The notes beneath the pieces are model-generated. The model did no database searches. It was not told the origin of the DNA and worked only from the letters and a program-made list of their open reading frames with translations. A stretch of DNA of 64,000 nucleotides from Fomitopsis serialis (taxonomy: Eukaryota > Basidiomycota > Agaricomycetes > Polyporales > Fomitopsidaceae). Where the stretch lies: positions 868,001 to 932,000 of the forward strand of contig NW_025954963.1 of NCBI RefSeq assembly GCF_022376445.1, read 5' to 3'. The position numbers were made by a program, and so were the translations under genes. This document shows, one piece after another, positions 35,300 to 47,774 of this stretch (the first letter of the stretch is position 1; every line of letters begins with the position of its first letter).

Positions 35300-37560
35300 A
35301 TAGGTGTCAGTACGGCCTCACACGGCAGCGCACCTCAGGTCGCCCCCGAACCGTTTCAAAGAGATAGCATATATAAGAGGCCGAGACGCCATAGATACGA
35401 AGGGCGGGATGGTGAGAGTGATGAGACGGGATACTTCTATGTGTACTGTAGCTGGTGAGACGTGCCAAACAGAGATGTCAATGTGTTCTCCTGAGCCTCC
35501 CCGTCCGCAAAAGCGCAATGTCGTTCATGCGACAGAGCGTGCCATGATATCATTCGTAACCTATCACGCACGTTGTGGTCAGCCAATGAACATGCTGCCT
35601 CTGACAATTCACAGACCTCGGAGTGATCATCAGCGTCTCCAGCTTCCTGGAGGGCGACCTCAGTCGAGCATTAGCGCCTGCGCCCATGCCCTGAACAATC
35701 GACGATGTACGCGCCGTAGGCTGTCGACTGCTCACCGAGAGAGTTAGACGAAATCCTAGGTCGACTTCGGAGGCCTCTCTACGTAACAGGACTTTGTTGT
35801 TCAGTGAGACCAACAGCTATTGGCATACCTGAGGGAACTGGCATCAGCACTGTAAGAGTTGTAGTGAATACTGATTCGTCACAATTTCGGCAGAGGCAAC
35901 AAGCTATCGGCGGGTCAAAAAGCTGCTGGAAGTGCGAAATGGTTTGACGTGTACTCACAAACAGCTTGCCTAGTGATATTTGTCAACGTGATTGTCGTCC
36001 ACAGACACATTACGAGACTGACCACGTTTTGTATATACCACTAACAACATACGACCACAATTGCATTTATGGCTAAAACGTCGATTAATTCACCGAAAAT
36101 GATATGACAAGAATGCGAGACATACCCGTAAGGCACCCCGTCTCAATTACCGTTCTTACAATGCGGTTGACCAACCGATCGGTTTTGGCCCATTCATTTT
36201 TCATGCGATGTAACTGGATCAAGGTTAAATCATTTGTCAACAGAAACACGATCACTGTGGCTATTAAGTAGACGCACCGAATAGACCATGAATGCGGATA
36301 TCGTCACATCTATGGTGGCGCCACAAGCCGACCAGACCTAGTTCCGATCGTAAGCTTGAGGCGTCCGATACTTGTTGATACGAATTACCATCGGAGATAC
36401 GTTGACAATTCCGGCCAATGACTGGTTGTCTGGCTGCTCAATGCATATGCTATTGTCACGCCTAGGTTACCATCGATTAATGTACGTACCATCATGCTGA
36501 CAGCAGATACAATGTCAAACCATAACGTGAACAGGATTGCCTGTGCACAGCTCAGTAGACTGTCCAGCCAAGGCACTTATGTGACTCACAAAGATGATGA
36601 TGACTGAGAAGAGTCGGCTCTGCGACAACTTTTGAATGCGCCAAGCATAGAAGAGCTGAACAGTGGTTGCTGTGAAGGTGGGCATTAGGAACATGGCCAG
36701 CTAAGCTTTGAATTCCAGTTGCCCGATGTCGCATTGCTCATCCTTCAGAGCAAAAGTACAATATAGATTCTGGGTTATGAGGATAGTCTGAGCCCATTCA
36801 TAGAAGCAGACAAGATAGACTGTAAGGGTTTCTCAGAGTGCGTGCGCCTAGCTTATACATAGACCGTACCTAGGCATTTCTGGAAGGTTGAGTCCTTCGG
36901 AAAACACACATAGTAAATGTCTACAATTGTGTCCGTCAGCCATATATAGCCTCCATATTGAAACGACTCACAAACTTGCACAGATAGGATGCCTTGCAAC
37001 GCCCAGTTATATGCGGATCCTAGGAACTACGAGATCCAATTAAACATGCAGGACATGGCCGTTCACGCACTGACGTGGCAGAGAAAACGTACGGTAGGCC
37101 CTAAGCTGAGGTGTTCATGATGATGAAATAATCCGGCATAACATGTCTTCTCCAACTCACAAGAAAGAATAAACAGAAGGAACGGTCGACATATGAGCTC
37201 GTGGATTCACTATTAGGGACAAGTGCTTGCTGGCACTACACGTCGAAGAGCGTCAGCGAGCGTAGCTCTCGTAAGCTGTATGTCGTTGAGGTCGACGACG
37301 TGGGCGATGCGTTGCAGAGATGGATACAGCATGAGACAGACAACGGCATGTAATATATACTGCACCGTACTGGGGGGTAGCGCTCCGTTAGCACAAGATC
37401 GCGCCGCACGACGTGGCTTTCGCCCAATGGGGCGTTCGCTGAATCATGATAGCTTCGTACCTATGAATCAATTACTGTAGGTTCAGGATCATCATGAGCG
37501 GTCTGATACTTTACCTTCAAAAGGGAGACCCACGCACAGCAGGCGAAGTACCGCGCAGGG
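35300..37560. repeat. Inverted duplicate, right copy (partner 4950-7250)
   Basis: Reverse-complement partner of 4950-7250, in the same order throughout. It runs up to the unique stretch at 37560 and is separated by about 2.8 kb from the Sen54 gene. On the left the matching fragments are contiguous with the Sen54 fragment, so either sequence was inserted here or it was lost there. Confidence 0.7.
35540..37070 (-). pseudogene. DUF6534-type relic, inverted copy of copy 1
   Basis: The final exon at 35550-35830 gives LLVSLNNKVLLRREASEVDL. Upstream are the VNRIVRTVIETG segment near 36150-36175, AILFTLWFDIVSAVSMM near 36490-36550, and LFYAWRIQKLSQSRL near 36610-36660. Compared with 5430-6941 it lacks the TGA after AIWFA but carries other breaks around 36690-36760. 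It is non-functional. Confidence 0.55.
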
Positions 37561-38390
37561 AAGACCCTCCCCTTGTTAGACCGTTCGGCTCCAGCAACTG
37601 TGTGAGTCGGCAGCGGAGATGTTGTTCTGCCAGTGTCATTCAGCAGACTTTGTGGCAAAGCAATATGAAACGGATGTACCGCACCGCCAGATCACGTCCC
37701 GACGTACTGATGAAGAAGGCGTCCGGGCCATATCCAAGTCACATCGTCCTACATGCGCCAAAATGTCGTATCTGACTAATTTTCGCCACAAACCAATATC
37801 TGCAATACCTTGGTCATGCCACTGCTGCTGTGAATGACGAAGACACTCCACATTCAGAGCCAGATTCAATTTTGTCTCGTACGCAACTTGGTATCACTCT
37901 CCGAGACACGACACGGACAACGTATCGCATCCGTCTCGGAAAAGGCTGACGGCCCCGGCGTCGGATCAAGTAAATCTGTCGCACGTCACATCCCCATGCT
38001 AATTATGATGTTGTCCGCAGTACCTGCATATGTATATCTGCAAAGCATTGAGTTTGTTCATGCAATTGACTCTGAGAATGCACGTACGCGAAGAACTTGG
38101 AGGGGCCATACTTTGTCACTTCTCGGTGTCTTCTCTTTGGGCAAACACGATACAAAAGAGGGACCCTTGGCGACCATGGGCCGTAGCAGAACATGAGGAC
38201 CCATGTCCTCACACACATGCAACAACGCCATATTATCAACGTTCTGTGAAAGTGGGTCGAACACGATGTAGGTACCGCCAAGCTCTCTCTTCGAGGACCT
38301 GCCAGTGTACCAGGCAGCGTCTCTTGGTCCGCCCTCCGCACCTCAATTCATGCTATCGCCTACGCAGTGATGGTTCAGTCATATTGCGCA
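37561..38390. other. Unassigned stretch upstream of DUF6534 relic copy 5
   Basis: Overlapping short frames on both strands (for example 37834-38196 plus and 38003-38341 minus) code for nothing I recognise, and none is favoured by splice sites. It has no counterpart in the left mosaic. Confidence 0.35.
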
Positions 38391-38394
38391 GAGC

Positions 38395-39852
38395 CTAGAC
38401 TCGATAACAAACCTTACAGGTCTCATGATCGACATGTGCAGTCGCAGGCTTAGGTAGGTCGACCACAACAGAAAAGTGCCTGCCTGCAGTCAAAGGGGAG
38501 GTTGGCGAGGCGTGTTCGGTATGTCGGCTGATCATCTGCAGAACCAACGGACTCCGTCGTATGTTGACGTCGGAGATCTCGCCGTGCATGAAAGCTCTAT
38601 TGTTCAGTGTGATCATCAACGTGTTCGCATATCTATAAATGATGTTAACAAGGTGAAGGAACGATGACGGACGTTCCTGTCACAATTTGGATAGAAACAG
38701 CAATCTGCCGACGGATGAGACAAGATAGAGTGGTTCTGAATAACGATGTACTGACGGGCAGGTCGCAGTAATGATTCCCTAGGATCACTGATCAGCGCTT
38801 CGGCACCGAAGCATATCCATAGGGAATAACACGGACCGAGAATCCCAACCAACAGACCAGAGTTATAACAGCGCCGATGACTGAGACATTAAGTATGTTC
38901 CTGAGAGGAAAGAGAGATATTATGTACCTGTGAGACAACCAGTCTCGATGACAACTTTGATAACGCGGTTGATCAATACATTGCTGTCTTTTCGCACAGA
39001 TTTGAAGCGTCGCAACTGGTTGGCCGAAATTCCCTATGAGTTGACACATCCTCTCGAAGGACTGATGGTACGTACGGTGTACACCATAAATCCCGCGATC
39101 ATAGAGTCCGCGAGGACGCTGCACCATAACCAGACCTGAAAATCCACACGGTTGTGAGGACATGTGCTGAACGTTTGAGCGACGAGCTGCTTACATTCAT
39201 AGCGACATCCCATGTGACGGCCGTATCAGAAACGTCTCGCTGGCATGAAGCGGTACTGTCAATATTAACCTCAAATATTATCCAGCTCGCGTACCTTCAA
39301 GCTCACCGCGCCTACAATACCTGCGCAGAATGCTGCCACGACGACCTGAGTACACATCAGTGTGGACTGCGCCTCTATCAAGATGACAGGCCACATACGT
39401 TTAAAACGATAATTGAGAAGAGTCGGCTTTGCGATACCACTGCGATACGCCATGCATAGAATGACTGCACTGTAGCTGCCGTGAGGGCGGGCATAACGAA
39501 CATGATAAGCCACATCTTCCCGCCACTTGCAAGGGGGAACAAGTCGCCTGTGACGAAGGTGTGGAAATTTCCGAAGTTGTCAATGCAGTCTGGGCCCATT
39601 CATAAATGCACACGGCATAAACTAGCAATGATATGCATTCAGCATGCGGTGCATCTTGCCGCCTCGCTCTCTTCTCCCACCTAGACATTTCCGGTAAATC
39701 GAGTCGTTTGGAAAACACAGATAGTAGATGTCTGCAACAAGGGTGAGCTCCTCAAGACACAGCACATCCAAGAAGTGAATACTCACAGACTTGGACGGAC
39801 ATGTGCCCTGCAGTGCCCAATTGAAGGCGAACCCCAGTATCTGAGAAGGCAA
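38395..39852 (-). pseudogene. DUF6534-type membrane protein relic, copy 5
   Basis: Minus-strand pieces in family order: LGFAFNWALQGTCP near 39800-39840, DIYYLCFPNDSIYRKCLGG near 39680-39730, LVYAVCIYEWAQTAL near 39580-39630, MPALTAATVQSFYAWRIAVVS near 39430-39500, MIAGFMVYTVRTISP near 39065-39110, LINRVIKVVIETGCLTGT near 38925-38980, and a last exon with MITLNNRAFMHGEISDV near 38570-38620. It is related to copy 1 but is a distinct member. Frames are broken between several exons. Confidence 0.55.
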
Positions 39853-40326
39853 ACACTGTTGCAGCAGAGCGGACGATATACGTGACTAAGTTACACACGT
39901 ATGATCCTCTGTGATAATATGTATCAGTTTACAAGCCGTATATAGCCCCCTTCACTCACGCAAGGGAAGTCAAGGGTGTCGGCAATAACATAGCGTCTGT
40001 CGTTTGGCTGACTTCGGTGACAGCTGTGAGCTGAGGCAAGCTCATACTTAGAGCAGAGGCCGTGGGTTCAGTAGCTATGTGTTAGCACATGTCGTATCGC
40101 AGACTTTATGACGATGCAATGTGAGATGGATCGCACCGCAGGGCTGGGAATCACTTCCAGTCGACCGAGGTTGTACCGAGGACGAGATTGCATTCGAGTC
40201 ACACTGCCCTTGGTGATGGCATATGCGGCAGAATTCATGATGACAAAAATGTGTTTCACAGTAAACCTAAACGACCACCACATGGTGATTTATTGAAGAG
40301 GACGCCAGCATGACAGATTGAGGGCA

Positions 40327-41964
40327 TCATGTCATGGGCCATTCCGTGAACACACCTTCACCGAAGCGGAAGAAGCTGATCATGCCTGCGTCAACAGCTG
40401 CAATAACAACCATCTTCTTCCCTGTCTTCAACGACAGGAATGGGTTGACTTTGCGCGTCGTCTCTGCGGGCGCCGGTGACGAGAACGCCCAAGGAAAGAG
40501 TCTCTGCATCATAGAGGGAGATGGCATCGTCTTCGGGGCAGATGCTGGGGGCGGTGCAGGACCAGCACCGACAGATTTCTGCTGAGCGAAAGGCTGACGC
40601 TTGCGAGGAAGAGGCGGTGGTAGTTCTGGCAGCACGTCGAATAAGGCAGTCAACTCCGACAGCGTAGGCATGGGTGTGCGCCGCGCGCTACGATTCAAGC
40701 TGAGTGAAGTCCGGTGATTCAAGAAGATGACACGCACTTGACAACCACTACCGAGTAGTCGGGCGGTGGAGGCGCGGTCTTTTTGAAGGGTGTGGATGGC
40801 TTGCAGACGTTGTAGAATATCTGATACGGAGAGACGGGAGCCCGTGGAGGTGCTTTGACGTGCAGAGGTACATCATGGCCACCCGGCAGGAAGCGCAGGG
40901 ACCGGAATGAGTTTCCTATGGGCATGCATGAGACGCTACTCCAGCATAACCCATGATAAAATGTGGGGATGTCATGCGTACCGTGAAGGCAACTGAGCCG
41001 AATTGGTCGCCACCAGTCAAATCGCGGCGCTAACAGGTGCATCAGAGCGCGGAGCGGCCACCGCATTATGAACAGAACTCTGTCAAAAAACGATGTTCTT
41101 GACGTTCTTTGAGGCTGTTCAGGAGGCGGTGGGACGGGATAGTCGGCATTGGGCGGTATGGTACGCGTAACTGCATACCCTAGCCTTTTCAGATATGCAA
41201 ACACCTACGAATCCTATCAGCTGTCTATCTCTGCAAGATACGTTGATACACTACCTGATACTTCTCGAGCGTGAGGTCTTCCGTCCCTATTACCTCAGCG
41301 AAGGCCTGTTGAACGGTCATGGGGACGCCGTCGACGGTCTCTAGGCCTGGGATGTCTGCCGGTGCCAGATCGCAGGCTTTCCAGCAAAGCATTGCACCTC
41401 TTTCTACGAGGTAAAGAATTTCTTCAGGTAGCAGTTCGAGTCTCTTATGAATTTTCTTCGCGCCGTCGTCTACCGTCCCCGTCCTTGCCACGGAATGACC
41501 CATGCTTGCGAAGTGGATGCCTCTGCTCACGGTGACATGCGCTCGGGCAATGTCTGGATGCCAGACAGCATAACTGATGGACTTGCTAGCGGGACGAAGG
41601 GAGTAAATTCCTTGGATCTAGTTCGATGAATGTAAGTATGTACCTAGAGATGGTACGCGGTGCAGACAAGGCTTCCAGCATCGCATGTCTCGAACGGTCC
41701 AACACATGGCGCTGCAAGCCAGAGCCTCCCGCAGTAGTAGGCTCAAAGTCCTTCTCTCCACGTTTCGGGATGAAGGGTCGCGCAGTGGGAAGAGAGCTGA
41801 TGCATCTGTCAGTCAAGCAGAACTCGTGCAGGCTGAGTGCGAGCGTACGGCAGCTTCGTCCAATCTGGCCCCTGGTCTTCATCGCCTGATGACTGTTCAT
41901 CCTCTTCTCGGTCAATCTGCTCAGTAACTGGGACAGAATTAGGCTGTTCCAGAGTGTCGTCCAT
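40327..41964 (-). CDS. SEN54: tRNA-splicing endonuclease subunit Sen54
   Basis: Structural subunit of the nuclear tRNA-splicing endonuclease, which partners the catalytic subunits to cut introns out of pre-tRNAs. Exon 1 is 41849-41964 (MDDTLEQPNSVPVTE, ending DWTKLP). Splicing restores PTARPFIPKRGEKDFEP, the hallmark of the Sen54 N-terminal domain, and then LQRHVLDRSRHAMLEAL. An intron near 41640-41590 leads to SISYAVWHPDIARAHVTVSR and MGHSVARTG, and RLELLPEEILYLVERGAM follows. EKYQ joins VFAYLKRLGYAVTRT across an intron at about 41260-41205. The C-terminal part has PSTPFKKTAPPPPDYSVVVV, then PTLSELTALFDVLPELPPP and GKKMVVIAAVDAGMISFFRF, ending EWPMT at the stop 40327-40329. I see no frame break. 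The neighbouring SAM carrier starts 270 bp away on the other strand. A broken copy of the 3' half lies at 4126-4905. Confidence 0.85.
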
Positions 41965-42233
41965 GTTCGTCGTGCGTCCCAGAGTTCGTGAGTTGAAGAT
42001 GAGTCCAAGATGAGTCCGCGAAAAGACAGCAAGCGCCGGGTTGCAGCGGGCGCTTGCGGTGATCGGTGGTACATCTGAGATCTTGAGCGCTTCGGCGTTT
42101 GCGGACCCTCGGTCGTCCGACAGCTGCGTTCTTGCCTGAGCTATAGACGGACGGACGTTCACCAGTCGACGGCAAGCTGGCATCCGTCGCTGCGTAGCTG
42201 AACGAGAGACACCTCAAAGCTTTGCGGGACGCC

Positions 42234-43334
42234 ATGGTCGAGGGGCCGACGTTCGTAGATTCTCTTGTGGTATGTCTCTGCCTCGATCTTCTGAGTCGTC
42301 GAGACTCGACTGACCAAGCCAGGCCGGTGGGCTCGCAGGCACAGCCGTCGACCTCCTCTTCTTTCCCATTGACACCATCAAAACGCGTCTGCAGTCGCCA
42401 CAAGGATTTGTGCCTGCAGGCGGCTTCAATGGGGTCTATAGAGGTGTCGGGAGTGTCGTGGTCGGCAGCGCACCGGGAGGTACGTGCTCTTCGGTTATTG
42501 CATGCGTCTCGCTCAGCGTACACGCGTTGTAGCCGCTGTTTTCTTCTGCACTTACGACACACTGAAACGCACGCTGCCCTTGGCGGAGAACATGGCCCCG
42601 GTGACGCACATGCTGGCCGCGTCCACCGGCGAAGTTGTACGACAGTCTAGCTATCCTTGCAGTTGCACCTTCTCATTACCGCAGGACCACGTCAGGCTGC
42701 TTGTTTAATCAGAGTACCTACGGAAGTCATCAAGACGCGCATGCAAACTTCGACGTACGGCAGCCTTGCCGGCTCGTCATTCGCCGCCGCTCGACGAGTG
42801 CTCTCGCAGGAGGGCCTCCGTGGCTTTTATAGAGGGTTTGGGACAACCGTCATGAGGGAGGTACGTGGCTCGTATCCCTTGGTATGGTACCACTCAACTT
42901 AGCCAGGAGCACAGATACCCTTCACGTCACTACAGTTCCCTCTGTACGAGCTGCTGAAACTCCGGTTGTCTCAAGCGCTGGGACGAAGACCATTACATGC
43001 ATACGAGGCTGCCGCCTGTGGGAGTGTATCAGGGGGCGTCGCTGCTGCACTGACTACACCGCTGGACGTGTTGAAAACTCGGGTCATGTTGGATATGAGG
43101 GTGCGTACCCGTTCTCGTGTCATAGCTGAGCGCGTCAGCTAAGGTTCGGGACCCTAGGACACATCCAAGCACAGCATGCCCTCTTTGCCTGCCCGTCTGA
43201 AACAAATCTATGTCTCAGAAGGACCGCGAGCACTATTCAGTGGTGTCGTTCCAAGGACACTGTGGATATCAGCCGGAGGCGCTGTCTTCCTTGGCGTCTA
43301 CGAATGGGCGATCGGCACACTCACGAGCCTGTGA
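42234..43334 (+). CDS. Mitochondrial S-adenosylmethionine carrier (Pet8/SLC25A26-type)
   Basis: Inner-membrane carrier that brings S-adenosylmethionine into mitochondria in exchange for S-adenosylhomocysteine. A short first exon ([12 protein letters not shown] at 42234-42269) is spliced to [20 protein letters not shown], then TRLQSPQGF and [16 protein letters not shown]. Three carrier signatures are visible: PIDTIK, PTEVIK and [21 protein letters not shown] follows the first repeat, and [16 protein letters not shown] and [17 protein letters not shown] the second. The last exon has [19 protein letters not shown] and [12 protein letters not shown], ending TLTSL at TGA 43332-43334. About five short introns interrupt it. 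The length of about 275 residues is normal. Assignment to SAM transport rests on the [11 protein letters not shown] pattern. Confidence 0.85.
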
Positions 43335-43450
43335 GTCTGACAGCGAGACAAAATGCATAATCATCGCAACTACCGCTACATTACTATCACCTTCTGTTGT
43401 CTATCTAGCTACTTAAATTCTTCACTCACCCGACTCATCCAAATGAGCCG

Positions 43451-45663
43451 TCATGACACGTCGGCATCGGCGGGTCGAGGTCCAAGCTTCAATATGACGC
43501 GAGGTAGTCTCTTCGGCGCTTGATCATCGTCAAGAGCGTCCGAAAGCGAAGACAACGAGGACGTAGACGCGTCGTCGGATAGTTCATCTCCTTCCGGCTC
43601 CTCTTGCTTGACCATAACCTCTACTCCAAGGTCCCCCTTAACTCCGGTCCTCTTCGCGTCCGATCTCTTCGGTAACGTGCTTGACTTCTGTTTAGACGGA
43701 AGATGAGGTGTCTTGCGCTCCCTGAGCACTCGGGAAGAGGGCGGGACCGCGTTGCGCGTGGATGTTGTAGGAGGTACAAGATGCGAAGAGTCGATGGTTG
43801 CGAAGACCTCAACCGTTCGGGCGAGCCACGGCGCGGGTGCGGTAGGCTGAGAGACTCGGCCGCCCCGCCGTTTCTTCGTGGCTTGTTCAAGCTAGCGAGT
43901 TACCTTAGACCTGCTTTCCACGAAGGTACTTGCATGCTTACCTCGGTTAGATTGTCCAAACTCCACCAGCTCTCGTCTACCGCAGCTCCCTCCGCCTCTG
44001 CGAGGCCGATCAGGTGTGCCATGGCGCCACTCGTCAGCGCGCGGTCGCTGTACCCACCCTCGAGCACGCTGATCAAGCGCCCGCGGGCATAGCGTTCCGC
44101 GAGCCTTCGCGTGTCGTTGGCGAAGCGGCGGTAGAACGAGGTCGGGACGTGGCGCTGGTGTCGAGACATGGAAGGGTATTCGTGTTCGCTCGCGTCGAAC
44201 CCGCAACTGTGGTACATGCAAGCATCAGGGCCATGCTTGAAGTCAGAGGCACTAGCAGACGGACGGACCTGATGAAGACCAGAACTCATCGCCCGGACCA
44301 CCTGTCTCGTCGAGGAACTCGGCGGCCTTGCTGAGTAGCTTGGAGTATGGGCCGGTGTAGAGCTCGTCATGAAATTGCTTCTCGGAGCTGTACGGCCGGA
44401 GGTGCACGTTCTCGATGTGCTGACCGTGCGGTCCGTGGATCGACACTGAGGCGGCCTGTACAAGCTCGAGCTTCCCATCCTGCCCTCGTGCGTTTGTCAC
44501 TGAACTTTAGAGGAGGTATAACAGTCGTCACCTCGCATGGATAGGAAAGGACGTCGTGGATGCTCCCGTAGTAGACTTGCAGACCGGGCTTGTCTAGAGG
44601 TGCACCGGCTTCCTGCTCGAGCGCCTTTCTGTACGATTCCTCGTTAATCTGCCAGACGATTGACTGTGTTCCGTTCCCTGCCTCTCACTTTAGCTTGATG
44701 GATATGAGGGCGGGTGTGACATACCATGGTGAAGGTCGATATCGAGCACGACTATGCGATTAATCCCATGCTTAAGGTGCGCTACGGATGCGTATGAAGA
44801 TCAGTCTGTTGTGGATGTACGACTTGCATACCATGAGCGGCGGCGACGGCGACGTTGTTCACGAAGCAAAATCCAGACGGTGAGTCCTGAATGATATTCA
44901 TTGACATCAAGCGACGTGATGTTGCAAACGGGTCAACATACTTCTCCGCAATGGTGACCAGGCGGTCTTAGCGCGACAAAGGCGCGCGAGATTCCAGTGT
45001 CCGGAATGCTACCAACCACGGTATCGACGGCCTGACAGACGGTGCCCAAGGCCCCTTGTATTGCAAGTAGCGACTCGGGGCATACTGGTACAAAATGCAT
45101 TGTGGGTACAAGCGCAAATACAGTAATATAACACGTACAGTACAGATCTCCTTGGGGGAGACCTTCCGGGATCTCGCTTTCGCCCTTGTCGATCTTCGCG
45201 CGACTTTCTGCAGTCCACCGCTTCAAGTTCTCCAGGTACACGTCTCCTTCAATGTCGCCATGAATAAACTTCACGGCTGCATTGTTTAGGATGTCGACCG
45301 ACGCGTCGCTCTGTATCAGTTGTACCGGAACGCGTGAGCGCGAGGTAGAAGAGGGGGTGGCGAGGTTTAACCGCCCAAGGGCCGTAGCAATTCGTCAGCG
45401 TCCGTTCCTTGAGCAGCCGCGGGGGGTACGCGTTCTTCCTTGGGTTCTGCTTTGGCGTTGGAGTCGCGTGGGGCAGCGAACGACTCCTCCAGTCGCGCGA
45501 CCGCTGCCGCCAGGCCGACATGAACAGCGCGTAGGCGCTCAGGCCGTTCCACAATGCAGGACGTGTCGCGGGAGCGTATGTAGCGGTGTTGGACACACGA
45601 TTTCTGTGTAAACACTGCGGTCAGCGAGCCAGCTGGTTGTCCCGGAGCAGTACCAGCATCCAT
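43451..45663 (-). CDS. Histone deacetylase, Hos3-type
   Basis: A zinc-dependent class II-like deacetylase resembling yeast Hos3. The start is CAT 45661-45663 (MDAGTAPGQPAGSLTAVF), then QKSCVQHRYIRSRDTSCIVE. Spliced exons give DILNNAAVKFIHGDIEGDVY, SRAFVALRPPGHHCGE with DSPSGFCFVNNVAVAAAH, INRIVVLDIDLHHGNGTQ, LQVYYGSIHDVLSYPCE, SVSIHGPHGQHIENVHL, FDASEHEYPSMSRHQRHVPT and ISVLEGGYSDRALTSGAMA. The catalytic His pair (PPGHH) and the zinc ligands (DLH, and the Asp of FDASEHE) are present. The C-terminal exon is basic and Ser-rich (KRRGGRVS; RVILKLGPRPADADVS) and ends at the stop 43451-43453. About eight introns. It is head to head with the RING gene, with 270 bp between start codons, and convergent with the SAM carrier. 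Confidence 0.85.
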
Positions 45664-45933
45664 AGCTGTACAGTGCAATAACTTGAAGGATCGAAGAGGA
45701 GGAGGGTGGTCAACCGGTGTGGCTGAAGCGCGTCGCGAGCTATATTTAGACTAAGTAACGGTCACAACTTTAATTTATACATACGTAATACAGATAACTA
45801 TTTGCACCAAATAAGCTTTCGGTCCCAGTAAGCTGGATAACCCTGTACCATTGTCCACAACTGCCAGTGAGACCCACGGTCCGCTGTTCTCAAGCTTCAG
45901 CTCTACTTGCACTTCAACTTCTCCGAGGGCTCT

Positions 45934-47774
45934 ATGGATGCGACACAAGGCACGCATAACGACCCAGAGTCTACTGACAACGCCGGTGAACCGAACGACT
46001 CTCGCGCGGCGGCCACAAACCAAGGGCGGTTCCGGGTCGACTTCAACCTCGTCAACGCATTCACTGACACACTCATGGGCATGAGGCCCTTCCTCGGCCG
46101 CGCAGCACCAGCACCCGTTCCCGCTCCTGAGGATTCTGCCGCCACTGTTGCGGCTGACAGCGCTGCAGGCGATGATGCACCACCGCCTCTAGCCTCCGAA
46201 TCGGATTCTAGCGGCTCAGATTCGGATTCAGACGCGAGCGACGGCGGCGATAGCGAGGCGGGCAGCATGCCGTCCCTGCAGACGGTGTCGGACAGCTCGG
46301 ACGAGGGCCCGGACTCTGACGCGGATGTGTACGACTCGGACGCGGACTCTGACGGCTCGGGCTGGGACGAGCACGATGTGCGCGACGACCTCCGGCGCGG
46401 GATGGAGACGATTGGCGGCCCGGCGGAGAGCACCGTGCACTATGAGCCGTACTCCGACGAGGAGGAGGAAGAGTGGGAAGACGAAGATGACGAGTTCTTG
46501 GAGGACGACTTTGCGGAGCAGGGCACTGAGGTGAGGACGGGTGGTCACAAGAGAAACTTGCGCTGTCCGCCGGTCGCAGGGTGGCATGCTAATGCACATA
46601 CGATACAGGTTCCGTTCAGGTCTATAGACCTCCTGGAGTGGTTGATGTCCCGCGAAGGCTCTCAGTGGACAACGACCCACAGCGCGCAGAGACCCTGCTC
46701 GCCGGTTTGGAAACCGTGTCGGACGAGCTCGTCCTGAGGTACGAGAAGCTGCGCGGGGGCGACGGCGAGGCCGCCGAGGGTTGCGCGATCTGCAGGGATG
46801 ACTACCTCATCGAGTACCCACAAGACCCGGCGGACCTCGGAAAGCTCAGCGGGGCCACCCTGACCTACGCGCTCTTCGAGCTGCTCCCGTTCCACCCGTC
46901 GCCACACCAGATTCTGGTGTTCCCCTGCCCCGGGAGACATCTGTTTCACCGCAGCTGCCTCGCGCCATGGCTCGCGCGCAAGACGACGTGCCCATCATGC
47001 AGGTTTGATATCGACCCGGATTCGCTCACCCTGCGTCTCACGGGGACGATGTCGCATTACGCATCAGGGGTGCGGACGTGGGAGCCGCCGAATGTACTGG
47101 GGCTGGAGGACTGGCTTGCGGAAGAGGAGACATATCAGACGGTTGGACACCGTACGGAGTGCTCACATGCAGCGAAGCCTGACGCATCTGGTACGTCTTG
47201 GCGTACTGGCTCGGTGTATGCGTGCTCACCGCGGGGCACTGAATACAGGACAAGGACGCACAGGTCCGAGGGTGACCTTCGCTCCCACAGCTAGAGATTT
47301 CAGGGACTTTAGGGACCTCAGGATGACTCCGACGAGGAGTCGATTCCTGAGGTTGACCCTCCCCGCGCGGCGCCGGCACCGAGGCCGACGGACGATCCCT
47401 TCCGAACTCATGCTCGACCCGCCGTCGCAGCAAGTCGTAGACGATCACCTTCCTCGTCCCGCCGGCAGATTTCCTTCCGCGTACCCAGCGGTGGTGCACA
47501 CGGCACGAGGAACATGCACGACGCGGTGGTAGAGGACGTGTTCACTCGCATTCTCCTGTATGAGCGGACGCACCGGGGGGCAAACCCGCCCCTCGCCCGT
47601 CGCCGCCGACATTCCCGGAGTTGCTGCCGGACGTCGGAGGGCGAGCGACGACGAGCTCCCTGCGCTCGTCGAGTGATGCATACAATCAGACGCGTCTTCC
47701 GCGTTTCAGCCGGTCCAAATTGTTGGACGTCTACGTTGCTTTTGTTGATGACATTGTGGTTCGGTCGCATATAA
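45934..47774 (+). CDS. RING-H2 finger protein, probable E3 ubiquitin ligase
   Basis: Begins at ATG 45934 (MDATQGTHNDPESTD). After FRVDFNLVNAFTDTLMGMRP comes a strongly acidic Ser/Asp-rich low-complexity region (about 46170-46520, roughly 110 residues). An intron follows near 46530-46608 whose exact joint I could not settle. The next exon gives RAETLLAGLETVSDELVLRY. The RING runs from CAICRDDYL to PCPGRHLFHRSC and LAPWLARKTTCPSC, that is C-x2-C, C-x3-H-x2-H-x2-C and C-x2-C. The gap between the second and third ligands is 44 residues, long for a RING. A further exon has DDSDEESIPEVDPPRAAP and a Ser/Arg-rich tail. I end it at TAA 47772-47774, which is tentative. A fragment of the 3' end is duplicated and inverted at 10540-10760. 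Confidence 0.7.

Noticed and set aside
37834..38341. Overlapping frames on both strands, 112-120 codons
   Set aside because: No domain, no repeat partner and no splice support; probably random open frames.
45903..46433. Minus-strand Ser/Glu-rich frame of 176 codons
   Set aside because: It is the antisense shadow of the acidic Ser/Asp-rich region of the RING gene.
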